The notes: generated by a model not told the origin, from the sequence alone. A stretch of DNA of 64,000 nucleotides from Frondihabitans sp. PAMC 28766 (GCF_001577365.1 NZ_CP014513.1:434001-498000), one strand, 5' to 3'; positions 27,304 through 36,229 are shown, counted from the stretch's first letter. A program made the numbers and translations.

Positions 27304-27749
27304 CCTGCCTCTTCTTCCGTGGCGGCCGAGACGCTCTCGGGCCGGCTGCGGTTCAGCCTCGACGCGACTGCGACACCGATGAGGGCGGCGAGCACCCCGA
27401 GCACCAGCGATGCCGCCGCGTAGCCGAACGCGACTCCGGTCGCGTGAGGCAGCCGCGAGGCCACATCGGTCGCGAGAGCGCTGTAGGTGGTGAAGCCACC
27501 CAGCACGCCGGTACCGAAAGCAAGGCGCAGGAGGCGACGGCTCCCCTCGTCGGGGCCCCGTCGCGACAGGGTCTCGAGCAGCAGCCCGAGCACGAAAGAG
27601 CCGACCACGTTGATGACGAAAACGGTCACCGGAAATCCCTGCGGAGGCGCCGGGAAGCTCAGCGCCAGCCCCTCCCGAAAGGCCGTGCCCACGGCGCCGC
27701 CCAGCGCGACGAGACCGATGTGACGAAAGCGGAGGTGGACGGGTCTCAC
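27300..27749 (-). CDS. crcB: Fluoride channel CrcB/Fluc, subunit 1
   Basis: A 149-residue partner of the next gene, with GGAVGTAFREGL, NVVGSFVLGLLLE and GGFTTYSALATD. It has a longer Arg/Glu-rich C-terminus (SRLNRSRPESVSAATEEEAG) than its partner. The GTG start at 27749 is the most likely. The two genes overlap by four bases and should be made together. Confidence 0.93.
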   Translation of the reverse strand: MRPVHLRFRHIGLVALGGAVGTAFREGLALSFPAPPQGFPVTVFVINVVGSFVLGLLLETLSRRGPDEGSRRLLRLAFGTGVLGGFTTYSALATDVASRLPHATGVAFGYAAASLVLGVLAALIGVAVASRLNRSRPESVSAATEEEAG

Positions 27750-27833
27750 GACACGAGTGTTCCACAGCGCGACTCCCGCCCCGGGAGGGCGCCGCTCCGA
27801 ATACTCTTGCAGAGCCCTCCCGGAAGGATCCCC

Positions 27834-28577
27834 GTGACCCGCACCACCCCCAGCCCGTCGTCGTCCGCCATCCCCGGCCCCGACAGCCCCCCAGCCCTCG
27901 ACCCGTCGCAGTTCACTCTCGTCAGCTACAACCTCTGGCACAACAAGGCCGCCTCCGAGCTCTCGTCGCTCGTCGAGACGGCAAAGGCCGACTTGCTCTG
28001 CCTGCAGGAGGCCACGACCACCGATCTTCCCGACACCATCGGCGGTCTGCACCGCGTCGTGGCCACCGGGGCGAACCGTCTCGGCCTCGCGCTCTACGCT
28101 CGCGACGACCGTTTCGAAGTGCACGAGACGCGCACGGTCTCGCTCGGCAAGTCGATGCACGACCGCGTGATGTCGCCGACGGCCGAGCGTCTCGTCGCCG
28201 CGCGTCTGGTCGACCGGGTCACCGCCAAGCAGTTCGTCGTCGCGTCCTTCCACGCCGCACCCCTCAGCGCTCGCAACTCGGTGCGTCGTACACAGATCCG
28301 CGCCGCCCACGGGCACCTCGACGCGCTCGGCGCAGGGATGCCGCAGATCATGATCGGCGACTACAACTACCCGTGGTTCGCCTCGGGACTCGCCCGCATG
28401 CTGCGAGCGACCGGTCACACGCTCACCCGGCCCACCACCGGCACCTACCGCAACTACGGCGTGGTCCGCGGCAAGTTCGACCTCGCGACGTCGATCGGGG
28501 CGACCCTCGGCGAGCTCCGCGCGCTCGCGAAGGGCGCGTCCGACCACTTCCCGATCGTCTGCAGCGTCACCGTCTGA
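27834..28577 (+). CDS. Endonuclease/exonuclease/phosphatase family protein
   Basis: A 247-residue protein of the EEP fold. The metal and catalytic residues are visible: SYNLWHNK (Asn), DLLCLQEATT (Glu), FVVASFHAAPLS (His), IMIGDYNYPWF (Asp-x-Asn) and ASDHFPIVC (terminal Asp-His). Substrates of such proteins range from DNA to inositol phosphates and lipids, and nothing here narrows the choice. GTG start with GGAAGGA upstream. No signal peptide, so cytoplasmic. Neighbours give no clear link. Confidence 0.85.
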   Translation: MTRTTPSPSSSAIPGPDSPPALDPSQFTLVSYNLWHNKAASELSSLVETAKADLLCLQEATTTDLPDTIGGLHRVVATGANRLGLALYARDDRFEVHETRTVSLGKSMHDRVMSPTAERLVAARLVDRVTAKQFVVASFHAAPLSARNSVRRTQIRAAHGHLDALGAGMPQIMIGDYNYPWFASGLARMLRATGHTLTRPTTGTYRNYGVVRGKFDLATSIGATLGELRALAKGASDHFPIVCSVTV

Positions 28578-28615
28578 GGTGTCGGGGCCGGCCCCGTCCC
28601 GCTACCATCGACTCC

Positions 28616-29158
28616 GTGCCGCTCCCCATCGCGCTCGACGCCGAGACCACCCTTCGACTACTGGCGGTGCCCGACGCCGAAAGCCTCGCCGAGGCCTACG
28701 TCCGGAATGCCGAGCACCTGGCCCCGTGGGATCCTGCGCGCGACGACGACTTCGCGACCGCCCTCTACCAGCGCGGGGCCATCGAGAAGGTGCTGGTCGC
28801 CCACGAGGCCGGGTCGGCCGTGCCCTTCGCCATCGATCGCGGCGGCGAGGTGGTCGGCCGGGTCGACCTCACGAGCATCGTGCGTGGCCCGCTGCAGAGC
28901 GCCGTGCTCGGCTACTGGCTCGACGCCTCGCTCACCGGCCACGGCCTCGTCTCGAAGGCCGTCGACGCGGTCATCGCGATCGCCCGTGACGAACTCGAGC
29001 TGCACCGGCTGGAGGCCGGCACGCTGCTGCACAATGCGCCGTCGCAGCGGGTCCTCGCCAAGGCCGGCTTCGAGGCCATCGGCGTCGCGCACCGCTTCCT
29101 CCTGATCGGCGGCCGGTGGCAGGATCACATCCTCTTCCAGAAGATCCTGACCGACTGA
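28616..29158 (+). CDS. GNAT N-acetyltransferase (RimJ/RimL type)
   Basis: A 180-residue acetyltransferase. The core strands and acetyl-CoA loop fall in LGYWLDASLTGHGLVSKAV, and LHRLEAGTLLHNAPSQRVLAKAGF is the typical RimJ/RimL end (N-terminal or amino-acid acetylation). The GTG start has TACCAT seven bases upstream and no ribosome binding site, so the mRNA is probably leaderless. Substrate unknown. Confidence 0.88.
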   Translation: MPLPIALDAETTLRLLAVPDAESLAEAYVRNAEHLAPWDPARDDDFATALYQRGAIEKVLVAHEAGSAVPFAIDRGGEVVGRVDLTSIVRGPLQSAVLGYWLDASLTGHGLVSKAVDAVIAIARDELELHRLEAGTLLHNAPSQRVLAKAGFEAIGVAHRFLLIGGRWQDHILFQKILTD

Positions 29159-29243
29159 TGAGCACGGCAGGGCTCGCCACCCGACCCGAGCGCTACGCTT
29201 CCCGCACCGAGCGAGGCCGGCTCGCTCGAGCAGGGATCCCACC

Positions 29244-29747
29244 ATGCCGTCCACACCCGCCGTCACCATCCGCCACCACCTGCCGCAGCTGCGGCCGACC
29301 AAGCTGCTCGCCACCGTCCCGCACACGGCTCTGCACCCGTCCGTGCGGATCGAGGCCGAGCGCCGCGCGGCGAGCATCCAGCTGCGCGTCGCCGACGCCA
29401 TCACGGCGTTCGCAGGCTCGATGATGTTCGTCTACCTGCACGTCGTGCTGTTCGCCGCGTGGATGCTCTTCTTCGAGATGACGCCCTGGCCCACGCTGAC
29501 GCTGATCGTGTCGCTCGAGGCGATCTTCCTGTCGACCTTCGTGATGATCGGCCAGAACCGCCAGGCGGCCTTCCAGCAGTCGAAGGCCGACCGCGACTAC
29601 AACTCGCAAGAGAAGCTGCTCGAAGAGAACACCGACCTCACCCGGGTGATCCACGAGCTGTCGCAGCAGATCCACGAGATGGTCAAGGCCGAGGTGGCGG
29701 CGCAGGCGAAGCCGACCGACACCCAGGCCCCTCCCGCGACTACTTGA
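29244..29747 (+). CDS. DUF1003 membrane protein
   Basis: A 167-residue protein with two transmembrane helices (about 57-78 and 84-103) flanking a short loop, the DUF1003 pattern, including VADAITAFAGSMMFVYLHV and FVMIGQNRQAA. A coiled-coil-like charged segment follows (about 105-150). The family is widespread and functionally unknown. The 3' end overlaps the convergent permease gene by eight bases. Confidence 0.9.
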   Translation: MPSTPAVTIRHHLPQLRPTKLLATVPHTALHPSVRIEAERRAASIQLRVADAITAFAGSMMFVYLHVVLFAAWMLFFEMTPWPTLTLIVSLEAIFLSTFVMIGQNRQAAFQQSKADRDYNSQEKLLEENTDLTRVIHELSQQIHEMVKAEVAAQAKPTDTQAPPATT

Positions 29748-30678
29748 TCGACCCGGCCGTCAGCCCCGAGACGACGCGCCCCTCGATCAGCGCAAAGAGG
29801 ATGATCACGGGGATCGTGGCGATGACCGAGCCGGCGAACAGGTGCCCCCAGTCGATCGAGTACTGCCCCACGTAGTTGTTGATCGCCACCGTCAAAGGCG
29901 CCTGCCCCGGTTGGCCGCCGAGCGTCAGCGTCAGCGCGACCAAGAACTCGTTCCAGGCGCTGATGAACGTGAAGATGAGCGCCGTGACGAGCCCCGGCAT
30001 GGCCAGAGGCAGCGTGATCTTGGTGAGGGCCCCGATCCTGCTGCACCCGTCGACCATGGCCGCCTCTTCGAGCTCGACCGGGATCGAGGCGAAGAACGCG
30101 TTCAGGATCCAGACGGCGAACGCCATGTTGAACCCCGCGTTGATGAGGATCAGCGACAGGATCGGCGACGGCAGATCGAACGAGATGAACTCTCGCTGGA
30201 TGCCGACGAGCATCGCCGCCGGCTGGAACATCTGCGTCGCGAGCACCAGCAGCAGGAAGACCGCGCGACCGCGGAACCTGCGTCGCGCCGTGAAGTACGC
30301 GGCGGGCAGCGCGACGAGCAGCACCAGGATCGTCGCGCCCCCGGCGATCTCGAAGCTCGACAGCAGGTTGCCGCCGAATCCGGTGCTCCAGATCGAGACG
30401 AAGTTCGACCAGTCGACGTGGGTCGGCAGGATCGTGGGGCTGAGCAGCTCCTTCGCCGGGCGAACGGCTGCGATGACCATCTCGATGTACGGCAGCAGGA
30501 AGATCAGCGCGATCACGTAGGCGGCGAGCGCCAGCACGAACTTCTTGGTCGACCAGCGGCGGGCCTTTCGGCGGCTGCCGACGGGGCGGCCGGCGGTGCC
30601 GCGGACCCGGGCTCGCGAACGGGCCCCGGGGCGAGTGGCGACGGGCGCCGGATCCTGCGTGGTGACGGTTGTGGTCAT
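29740..30678 (-). CDS. Carbohydrate ABC transporter permease (MalG type), second system
   Basis: A 312-residue permease with a 45-residue Arg-rich cytoplasmic N-terminus, six helices and the EAA loop EEAAMVDGCSRIGALTKITL near residue 215. Its ATG overlaps the stop of the upstream permease (TGATG). Last gene of the three-gene operon; again no ATPase subunit is present. Confidence 0.93.
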   Translation of the reverse strand: MTTTVTTQDPAPVATRPGARSRARVRGTAGRPVGSRRKARRWSTKKFVLALAAYVIALIFLLPYIEMVIAAVRPAKELLSPTILPTHVDWSNFVSIWSTGFGGNLLSSFEIAGGATILVLLVALPAAYFTARRRFRGRAVFLLLVLATQMFQPAAMLVGIQREFISFDLPSPILSLILINAGFNMAFAVWILNAFFASIPVELEEAAMVDGCSRIGALTKITLPLAMPGLVTALIFTFISAWNEFLVALTLTLGGQPGQAPLTVAINNYVGQYSIDWGHLFAGSVIATIPVIILFALIEGRVVSGLTAGSIK

Positions 30679-31622
30679 CAGTCGACCTGTTCCTTCCAGC
30701 GCGTCACCTTCAGGTAGACGAGCACGATCACGATCACGAGCGCGAAGTTGAGCACCGACATCGCCGACGACTCACCGATGTAGCTCTGCTTGAGCGAGTA
30801 CATGAACGTCGTCGAGGTGCTGGTCGAGTAGCCGGGGCCGCCCCGGGTCATCTCCCAGATGATGGGGAACGAGTTGAAGACGTTGATCACGTTGATCAGC
30901 GTCGCGACGATGAGGGCCGGCTTGAGCAGCGGCAGCGTCATGCTGCGGTACATCGCCCACTTCGTCGCGCCGTCGATCTGCGCCGCCTCGTAGACCTCTT
31001 CGGGGATGGACTGCAGGCCAGCGAGCAGGGCGTACGTCGAGAACGGCAGCGACACGAAGACGCCGACGGCCATCATCCAGAGGAAGGCAGTGACCGGGTT
31101 GCCGAGCCAGTCGGCCTGGCTCGAGTTGTACGACTTCAGGATGCCGAGGTGATGCAGGATCACGTTCACCACGCCGTTGTTCGAGCTCAGAGCCCAGCGG
31201 AAGATGAGGGCCGTCATCATCACGGAGGCGGCCCACGGCACGATCAGCGCCCAGCGCGCGATCTTTCGGCCGGGGAAGTTCGCGTTGAAGAGCTGCGCGA
31301 GACCGAGCGACAGAACGATGGTGATCGCGACGACCACGACGACCCAGACGACCGTCCGGCCGAGCACCCCCGGTAGAGCGGCCTCGGCGAAGAGCGCCGT
31401 GAAGTTCGCGAACCCGGCGCTGCCGAGCACGAAACCGTCGGGGCTGATGTGCAGCAGCGACGAGTGCACCATCACGACCACCGGCCAGATGACGACGATG
31501 GCGATCAGGGCGATCGCCGGGCCGATCCAGACGAGCGGGTAGAGACCGCGAAGGGGGTTCTGCCGCCTCCGCGGGGTGCGCCCGAGCTTGTCGCTCGCGC
31601 GCACCGCCGTGGTGGTGGCCAT
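30678..31622 (-). CDS. Carbohydrate ABC transporter permease (MalF type), second system
   Basis: A 314-residue permease opening with a basic N-terminus and LYPLVWIGPAIALIAIVVIW. The EAA loop EAAQIDGATKWAMYRSMTLP is near residue 215. It begins one base after the stop of the sugar-binding lipoprotein, which indicates translational coupling. Confidence 0.93.
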   Translation of the reverse strand: MATTTAVRASDKLGRTPRRRQNPLRGLYPLVWIGPAIALIAIVVIWPVVVMVHSSLLHISPDGFVLGSAGFANFTALFAEAALPGVLGRTVVWVVVVVAITIVLSLGLAQLFNANFPGRKIARWALIVPWAASVMMTALIFRWALSSNNGVVNVILHHLGILKSYNSSQADWLGNPVTAFLWMMAVGVFVSLPFSTYALLAGLQSIPEEVYEAAQIDGATKWAMYRSMTLPLLKPALIVATLINVINVFNSFPIIWEMTRGGPGYSTSTSTTFMYSLKQSYIGESSAMSVLNFALVIVIVLVYLKVTRWKEQVD

Positions 31623-31623
31623 G

Positions 31624-32889
31624 CTAGTTCGCTGCCTGCGCGGCCTTGGCCGTCGACTGCAGCGAGCTCAGCACCTTCGACGGGTCGCCGGTCACCGCAG
31701 TGCCGATGGTCTGCTGCACCTTGGTCTTGACCTGCGGCCAGGCCGTGTCGATCGGGTACTGAACCGACTGCGGCAGCGCCTTGATGAACGAGCCGAACAG
31801 CGGGTCGGACGCCATCTTGTTCGCCGCCGTCGTCGTGGCCGGCAGCAGGTCGTACTCCTTGTCGAACTGGATCTGGTACTTGTCCTGGTAGGTGAAGTCG
31901 AGGAACTTCTTGATCTGCGCCTCGTGGCCGTTCTTGTTGAACGCGGCGACGTTGTCGCTCACGCCGAGGGTCTTGGTCAGCGGGCCGGTCTTGCCGGCGA
32001 TCTGCACCGACGCCCAGTCGGCAGTCTTCAGCACGCCGCCGGCCTGGATGATCGGCACCAGAGCGGGCGAGCCGTTGATCATGCCGATCTGGCCCTGGGC
32101 GAACTGCTTCCAGAGGTCGGTGCGGTTGGCGCTGCCGGGGTTCGGCTCGGTGTCGCCGGCGCTCACGAGCTTGTTCAAGAACTGGAAGGAGGCGACGTTC
32201 TTCGAGCTGTCGATGTCGTAGGTGCCCGGCTTCGACTGGTATCCGCCGCCGTCGCCCATCATCCAGAGCATCGACTCGGCCTGAGCCTCTTCCGAGCCGA
32301 GAGGCAGACCGAAGCCGATCTTGCCGAGGGACTTGATCTTCGCACTGTCGGCCTGGATGTCGGCCCACGTCGTCGGCGCCGCCGTGATGCCGGCCTTGGC
32401 GAAGAGCGCCTTGTTGTAGAAGAGCGTGCGCGAGCTGGTGGTGAAGGGCATGCCGTACTGCGTGCCCTTGTAGCTGCCCTGAGCCTTGAACGCCGGCAAC
32501 AGGTTGCTCGGCGTGGAGAGCACGTCGCTGGCCTTGTAGAGCAGGCCCTCCTGCGCGTACGTCGAGAAGTAGTCGCCCTCGGTGATGTCAGGGTACTGGT
32601 GGTTCTGCACACTGGTCTGCACCTGGGAGTCGAAGTCGTTCCAGTTGACCGTCTGCACCTTGACCGTGATGTTCGGGTTCTTCTTGTGGAAGGCGTCGGC
32701 GATGCTCTGCCAGTACTTCGAGCTCGAGTTGCTCGGGCCGGTGCCGTAGTCGGCTGCGACGAGCTTGAGCGTGACGGGCCCCGAGCTCGCGCTCGACGAC
32801 GACGACGTGGCGCATCCGGTCATGGTCAGGGCAGCGGCTGCGGCGAGCGCCGCGGCAGCGACGAGCCTGTTGGTCGGCTTCGACTTCAT
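31624..32889 (-). CDS. Sugar-binding lipoprotein, second ABC system
   Basis: A 421-residue extracellular binding protein (family 1) with lipobox MTGC near residue 26 and a Ser-rich linker. It shows PDITEGDYFSTYAQEGLL and GQIGMINGSPALVP, typical of the oligosaccharide group. It is only distantly similar to the lipoprotein at 13228, so a different sugar is likely. First gene of the operon, with a promoter and regulatory box just upstream. Confidence 0.92.
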   Translation of the reverse strand: MKSKPTNRLVAAAALAAAAALTMTGCATSSSSSASSGPVTLKLVAADYGTGPSNSSSKYWQSIADAFHKKNPNITVKVQTVNWNDFDSQVQTSVQNHQYPDITEGDYFSTYAQEGLLYKASDVLSTPSNLLPAFKAQGSYKGTQYGMPFTTSSRTLFYNKALFAKAGITAAPTTWADIQADSAKIKSLGKIGFGLPLGSEEAQAESMLWMMGDGGGYQSKPGTYDIDSSKNVASFQFLNKLVSAGDTEPNPGSANRTDLWKQFAQGQIGMINGSPALVPIIQAGGVLKTADWASVQIAGKTGPLTKTLGVSDNVAAFNKNGHEAQIKKFLDFTYQDKYQIQFDKEYDLLPATTTAANKMASDPLFGSFIKALPQSVQYPIDTAWPQVKTKVQQTIGTAVTGDPSKVLSSLQSTAKAAQAAN

Positions 32890-32947
32890 CGACTTCTCTT
32901 TCTGCTGTGGACACGGGAAGAGCAGTGCGCTCGTCCTCGAACATTTG

Positions 32948-32979
32948 TTAGTAAAGCGGTCTAACTAATTCGGTGTCAA
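32948..32979 (-). promoter_or_regulatory. Promoter with operator for second sugar operon
   Basis: On the minus strand a TTGACA -35 (32974-32979) is followed after 18 bases by TTTACT as a possible -10. The plus-strand segment 32948-32968 has arms TTAGT and ACTAA 11 bases apart, and its middle, TAAAGCGGTCTAAC, matches 12 of 14 bases of TAAAGCGCTTTAAC in the LacI operators at 14572. A repressor here would cover the core promoter. Confidence 0.6.
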
Positions 32980-33143
32980 GGTCGTCCTCGACCTTTCTTC
33001 GACCCGTTACACCGCCGTTACGCGCAGGAAACACCAAGCCGGCGGCAAGGAAGGCTGCGTTCGAGTCGCATGCGTCGCTGCAGACCACCCGCCGCCCTGG
33101 TGCGCTCTTCGGGTATTTGCTGCCAATCGGGGGAGCTGATGTC

Positions 33144-33473
33144 TTGAGCAGATTCACCGTCTCATCGGAGGCGATTCAGGGGGCGGCCGCGACCGTCTCA
33201 GGTCGTGTCGCCGAATTCGAAGCGCGAGTCTCAGCACTCAACAACCTGGTGACCGCGACGATCGGCTCGACCTGGTCGGGCGCCGGGGCCGATGCGTTCT
33301 CGTCCGACTACGTCGAGTGGTTCGACGGCGCACACGAAGTCCACGCGGCACTCGCGCGTGTGGCCTCGCTCCTGGCGAACAGCGCAGAGACTTACCAGAC
33401 GACCGAGAGCAGCGTCACAGACGCATCGCAGCACTCCCACGTCGTCAACGACTTCACCGTTGCAGGAGACTGA
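33144..33473 (+). CDS. WXG100-like protein (left copy)
   Basis: A 109-residue small helical protein of the WXG100/ESAT-6 type, substrates or chaperone-like partners of type VII secretion. The turn motif is STWSGAGADAF near residue 45, between two long helices. It aligns along its whole length with the protein at 36343 (shared phrases SSDYVEWFDGA / AADYVEWFDGA). TTG start chosen because GGGGGAG lies at the right distance. It is the only intact gene of a decayed copy of the locus at 36.3-41.6 kb. Confidence 0.8.
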   Translation: MSRFTVSSEAIQGAAATVSGRVAEFEARVSALNNLVTATIGSTWSGAGADAFSSDYVEWFDGAHEVHAALARVASLLANSAETYQTTESSVTDASQHSHVVNDFTVAGD

Positions 33474-33475
33474 CG

Positions 33476-33657
33476 ATGGCATTCCACAGGGTCGACGCCG
33501 ACGCGATAAGCGGGCTGGTCACCGAGCTCCCGAACGTCACCGATTTCGTGAACGACCTCAGATGGCCGACGGCGCGTCGAAGATCACCACCCGCGCGTTG
33601 ATCTCCGCGCAGAATTACTCCGACGTCGCCGACCATGTGAAGGGTCTGCGGGCCTAA
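33476..33657 (+). pseudogene. WXG100 gene with core deletion
   Basis: The first 27 codons (MAFHRVDADAISGLV to NDL) and the last part (MADGASKITTRALISAQNYS to VKGLRA) match the intact protein at 36681, but about 35 codons between them, including the Trp-Ser-Gly turn, are gone and the two parts lie in different frames. No functional product is expected. Confidence 0.85.
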
Positions 33658-33875
33658 TGGGATAAAGCACACTGCACCTCGACCCGAACGGGTACGCCGA
33701 CGCGGCGACGAAAGCGCGGCAGGCCTTCAGCGAGATCGAGACAGCCGCTCACGCAGCGCTCAAGTCCCTTTCGGGCCTGTCGCACATGGGTGGCAACGAC
33801 GAGGCGGGCGGCAAGTTCGCGAACAACTACGACAACAACGCCAAGGCGGTCTCCACTTCAAGGCGCTTGCTTTGA
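33657..33875 (+). pseudogene. Truncated CpnT-like scaffold gene
   Basis: The text LDPNGYADAATKARQ, LKSLSGLSHMGGNDEAGGKF and NNYDNNAKAV matches the first 60 residues of the protein at 36968. The equivalent start ATG is followed by GGA TAA, and the frame ends soon after the matching part, so the gene is dead. It keeps the TAATG overlap with the gene upstream, as in the intact locus. Confidence 0.85.
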
Positions 33876-34098
33876 CATTCAACCGCTGACGAATTCGGTG
33901 AATCCGGCACCCGAGGCGCGGACACTTTTCGGCGAATCTCTCCTGAGTCGGCTTGCCGCTCTCGGCGGCGGCCTCCACGCTGAGACCTTGGGCACCCATC
34001 TGTTCGTCTACTCGTCGAAGCCGTTCGGCCTGCCCCGCCCGGAAGCCATTCGCTCCCTCTTCGAGATCGTCGACACTGTCATCGCCGAACGGCAGTGA
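33876..34098 (+). pseudogene. C-terminal remnant of two-TM paralogue family
   Basis: In frame to the TGA at 34098, the last 60 codons read LLSRLAALGGGLHAETLG, THLFVYSSKPFGLPRP and SLFEIVDTVIAERQ. This is the C-terminal end of the family encoded at 38467, 39752 and 40740, and is nearest to the second. It directly follows the truncated scaffold, so a deletion joined the two. Confidence 0.85.
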
Positions 34099-34160
34099 CG
34101 TTCGACTCTCTCGCCACCGAAGAAGGGAGCGGTTCGTCGTCGAACTGATAGCGCGCGAAA

Positions 34161-34214
34161 CCACGCGATCCGGTTCGCACCACGGGGCTCGGTGGCGCGA
34201 AGCCGATCGCGTGG
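34161..34214. terminator. Hairpin after MATE gene
   Basis: Arms CCACGCGATC and GATCGCGTGG, perfect over 10 bp, with a 34-base loop that can fold further. It begins 16 bases past the MATE stop on the minus strand and also ends the decayed plus-strand locus. Confidence 0.55.
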
Positions 34215-34229
34215 TTCGGCTGCGCGAAA

Positions 34230-35654
34230 TCAGGCCTCGGCGCCCTCGAGCACCTCGGCGGCGCGCTCGGGGCTGCCCTCGGCGAGGCCCCGGGCGATCG
34301 CCCCGCGTGACGCCAGCCACATGACGATCCCGGCGACGAGCACGAGACCCTCGCTGACCGTGAGCGCCCAGATGATGCCGTCGAGCCCGAACCAGAGGTT
34401 CGCGAAGATCACGATCGGGATGAACAGGATGCCCTGCGTCACGCTCATGATGGTCGCGGGCAGCGCGCGCCCGGTCGCCTGGAAGAGCGAGGTGATGAGC
34501 CCGGTGAAGCCGTTGAAGACCATCGAGACGAGCTGAGCCGTGATGATCACCGCGCCGAGAGACAGCAGCGAGTGGTCGACGACGAAGGCGGTGAAGATCT
34601 GGTCGCGGAAGACGATGCCGAGGCCGGCGAAGAAGACGGCGATGATGCCGACTGTGATTGCCGAGCCGCGCAGCGACGCCGACAGCCGGGCGCGGTCGCC
34701 CTTGCCGAACGAGTAGGCGAAGAGTGGCAGCACACCCAGGGTGACACCCATGATCAGGAACTCGGGCACCTGCGCGATCCTGACGGCCACACCCATCGCG
34801 GCCAGCGGCCCGTCGCCGTAGTTCGCGGCGAGGTTGTTGAGCACGAGCGACGTGACGATGAGGAAGGCCGACTGCAGCAGCTCGCCGACGCCGACGCCGA
34901 AGACCTGCTTCATGACGTCGAGCTTGAGCGTGAACCACTTCGGCGCGAGGCTGACGTGCTCGCTGTGGCGGGTGAGGTAGACGACGAAGTAGACGACCGT
35001 GATGAGGTTCGACAGCCCGACCGAGAGCGCGGCACCGGCTACACCCCAGTGCAGCACGAGGATGAAGAGCACGTCGAAGACGAGGTTGCCGACGGTCGAC
35101 GCGATGAGGCCGATCATGACCTGGCGAGCGGCCCCCTCGGCACGGACGAGCTGCTCGAGGCAGAACGCCGCGGCAAGCACCGGCACGAAGGCGAGCATGA
35201 CGCCGACGAACGCAGCCGTCGGCGCTGCGGCCACTCCGTGCGCGCCGAGCACCGCCACGAGGGGATGGATGAGGAGGAGGCCGATCGCGCCGAGGATGGC
35301 GCCCACGATGACGGCACCCCAGAGAGCGAACGACGAGACGTGCTTGATCTCGCCGGCTTTCTCGGGATCCTGCTCGGATGCGCCGAGGAGGCGGGAGATG
35401 AGGGCCGAACCGCCGGTGCCGAAAACTCCACCCACGGCCATGACGAGGCCCAGGATCGGCGAGCCGAAGGTGACAGCGGCGAGGAGGGTGGCGTCGTGGA
35501 GGGATCCGATGAAGCCGGCGTTGACGACGTTGTAGACGGCGCCCACGATCATCGCGGCGGCCATCGGCACGCAGAGATGCACGAGGGCGCGGACGATCGG
35601 GGCGGCGGAGAGGAACCAGCGGTTGGAGCCTGGGGTTTCGGTTGCGGAAGTCAT
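34230..35654 (-). CDS. MATE family multidrug efflux transporter
   Basis: A 474-residue membrane protein with about 12 helices. It shows the MATE pattern PMAAAMIVGAVYNVVNAGFIG at helix 1, GTGGSALISRLLGA in the first loop and the repeat of the fold after residue 245 (GVGVGELLQSAFLIVTSLV). MATE proteins expel cationic drugs in exchange for H+ or Na+; this one is closest in style to the MepA/DinF-like group. ATG with AGGAG upstream. It follows a MarR gene by 90 bases and is probably under its control. Confidence 0.92.
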   Translation of the reverse strand: MTSATETPGSNRWFLSAAPIVRALVHLCVPMAAAMIVGAVYNVVNAGFIGSLHDATLLAAVTFGSPILGLVMAVGGVFGTGGSALISRLLGASEQDPEKAGEIKHVSSFALWGAVIVGAILGAIGLLLIHPLVAVLGAHGVAAAPTAAFVGVMLAFVPVLAAAFCLEQLVRAEGAARQVMIGLIASTVGNLVFDVLFILVLHWGVAGAALSVGLSNLITVVYFVVYLTRHSEHVSLAPKWFTLKLDVMKQVFGVGVGELLQSAFLIVTSLVLNNLAANYGDGPLAAMGVAVRIAQVPEFLIMGVTLGVLPLFAYSFGKGDRARLSASLRGSAITVGIIAVFFAGLGIVFRDQIFTAFVVDHSLLSLGAVIITAQLVSMVFNGFTGLITSLFQATGRALPATIMSVTQGILFIPIVIFANLWFGLDGIIWALTVSEGLVLVAGIVMWLASRGAIARGLAEGSPERAAEVLEGAEA

Positions 35655-35744
35655 GAGGAGCTCCTGGGATGTGAAAGGGCACGGCGGGCACGGCGAAGCC
35701 GCCCCGGGGTGGGGTAAAGAGACGAAAGCGTGGGGGAGGTGCGG

Positions 35745-36191
35745 CTACGACCGGGTGGGACGCGGCAGCACGGAGGTGATCTTGGTGAGCAGCGCGTGCA
35801 GCGCGTCGCGCTCGCCCTGGTCGAGCGGGGCGAGGATGCTCTCTTCGGCATCGCGCATGGCGACGTCGAATCCCGAGATCAGCTCGACGCCGGCGTCGGT
35901 GGCGTAGACGCGCTTGCTGCGCTCGTTGCCCTCCTCGGTGCGGCGTTCGATGAGGCCGCGCTTTTCGAGACCCTGCAGAAGGCTCGAGACGCTGGCCGGC
36001 GTGGTGCGCGTCATCTCGGCGATGTCGCGCTGAATCGAACCGGGGTTCTGGACGAGGAAACCGAGGGCGAAACTCTGCTGGTGGCTGAGGTCGCGCTCGC
36101 GGATCCAGTCGAGGCCGGCCTGCTGCTGAGCCCAGCCGATCCATCGGAGCAGCTCGAGGTTGCTCGTCAGGGACATCTCCGGTTCGTTCAT
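35745..36191 (-). CDS. MarR family transcriptional regulator
   Basis: A 148-residue winged-helix repressor with QRDIAEMTRTTPASVSSLLQ as recognition helix and LEKRGLIERRTEEGNERSKR as the beta wing. A TTGACA-17-TAGAGT promoter ends seven bases before the ATG at 36191, so the transcript is leaderless. A 6-bp inverted repeat covers the promoter spacer, which fits autorepression released by a MATE substrate. Confidence 0.92.
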   Translation of the reverse strand: MNEPEMSLTSNLELLRWIGWAQQQAGLDWIRERDLSHQQSFALGFLVQNPGSIQRDIAEMTRTTPASVSSLLQGLEKRGLIERRTEEGNERSKRVYATDAGVELISGFDVAMRDAEESILAPLDQGERDALHALLTKITSVLPRPTRS

Positions 36192-36198
36192 GATCAGA

Positions 36199-36229
36199 AC
36201 TCTAACTGTTTGATCTCGAACTGTCAAAC
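36199..36229 (-). promoter_or_regulatory. marR promoter and operator
   Basis: Minus-strand -35 TTGACA (36222-36227), 17-base spacer, -10 TAGAGT (36199-36204). An inverted repeat, GTTTGA at 36208-36213 and TCAAAC at 36224-36229, overlaps both elements. Confidence 0.7.

Noticed and set aside
27750..27833. Fluoride riboswitch upstream of the crcB pair
   Set aside because: I could not find the conserved crcB-motif pseudoknot elements in the short upstream region.
30678..32889. ATP-binding subunit hidden in either sugar operon
   Set aside because: No frame with Walker A and LSGGQ motifs exists near either transporter; a shared MsiK-type ATPase is assumed.
34572..35717. A 381-codon plus-strand frame opposite the MATE gene
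   Set aside because: Very acidic, low-complexity text with no motif; antisense artefact of a GC-rich gene.
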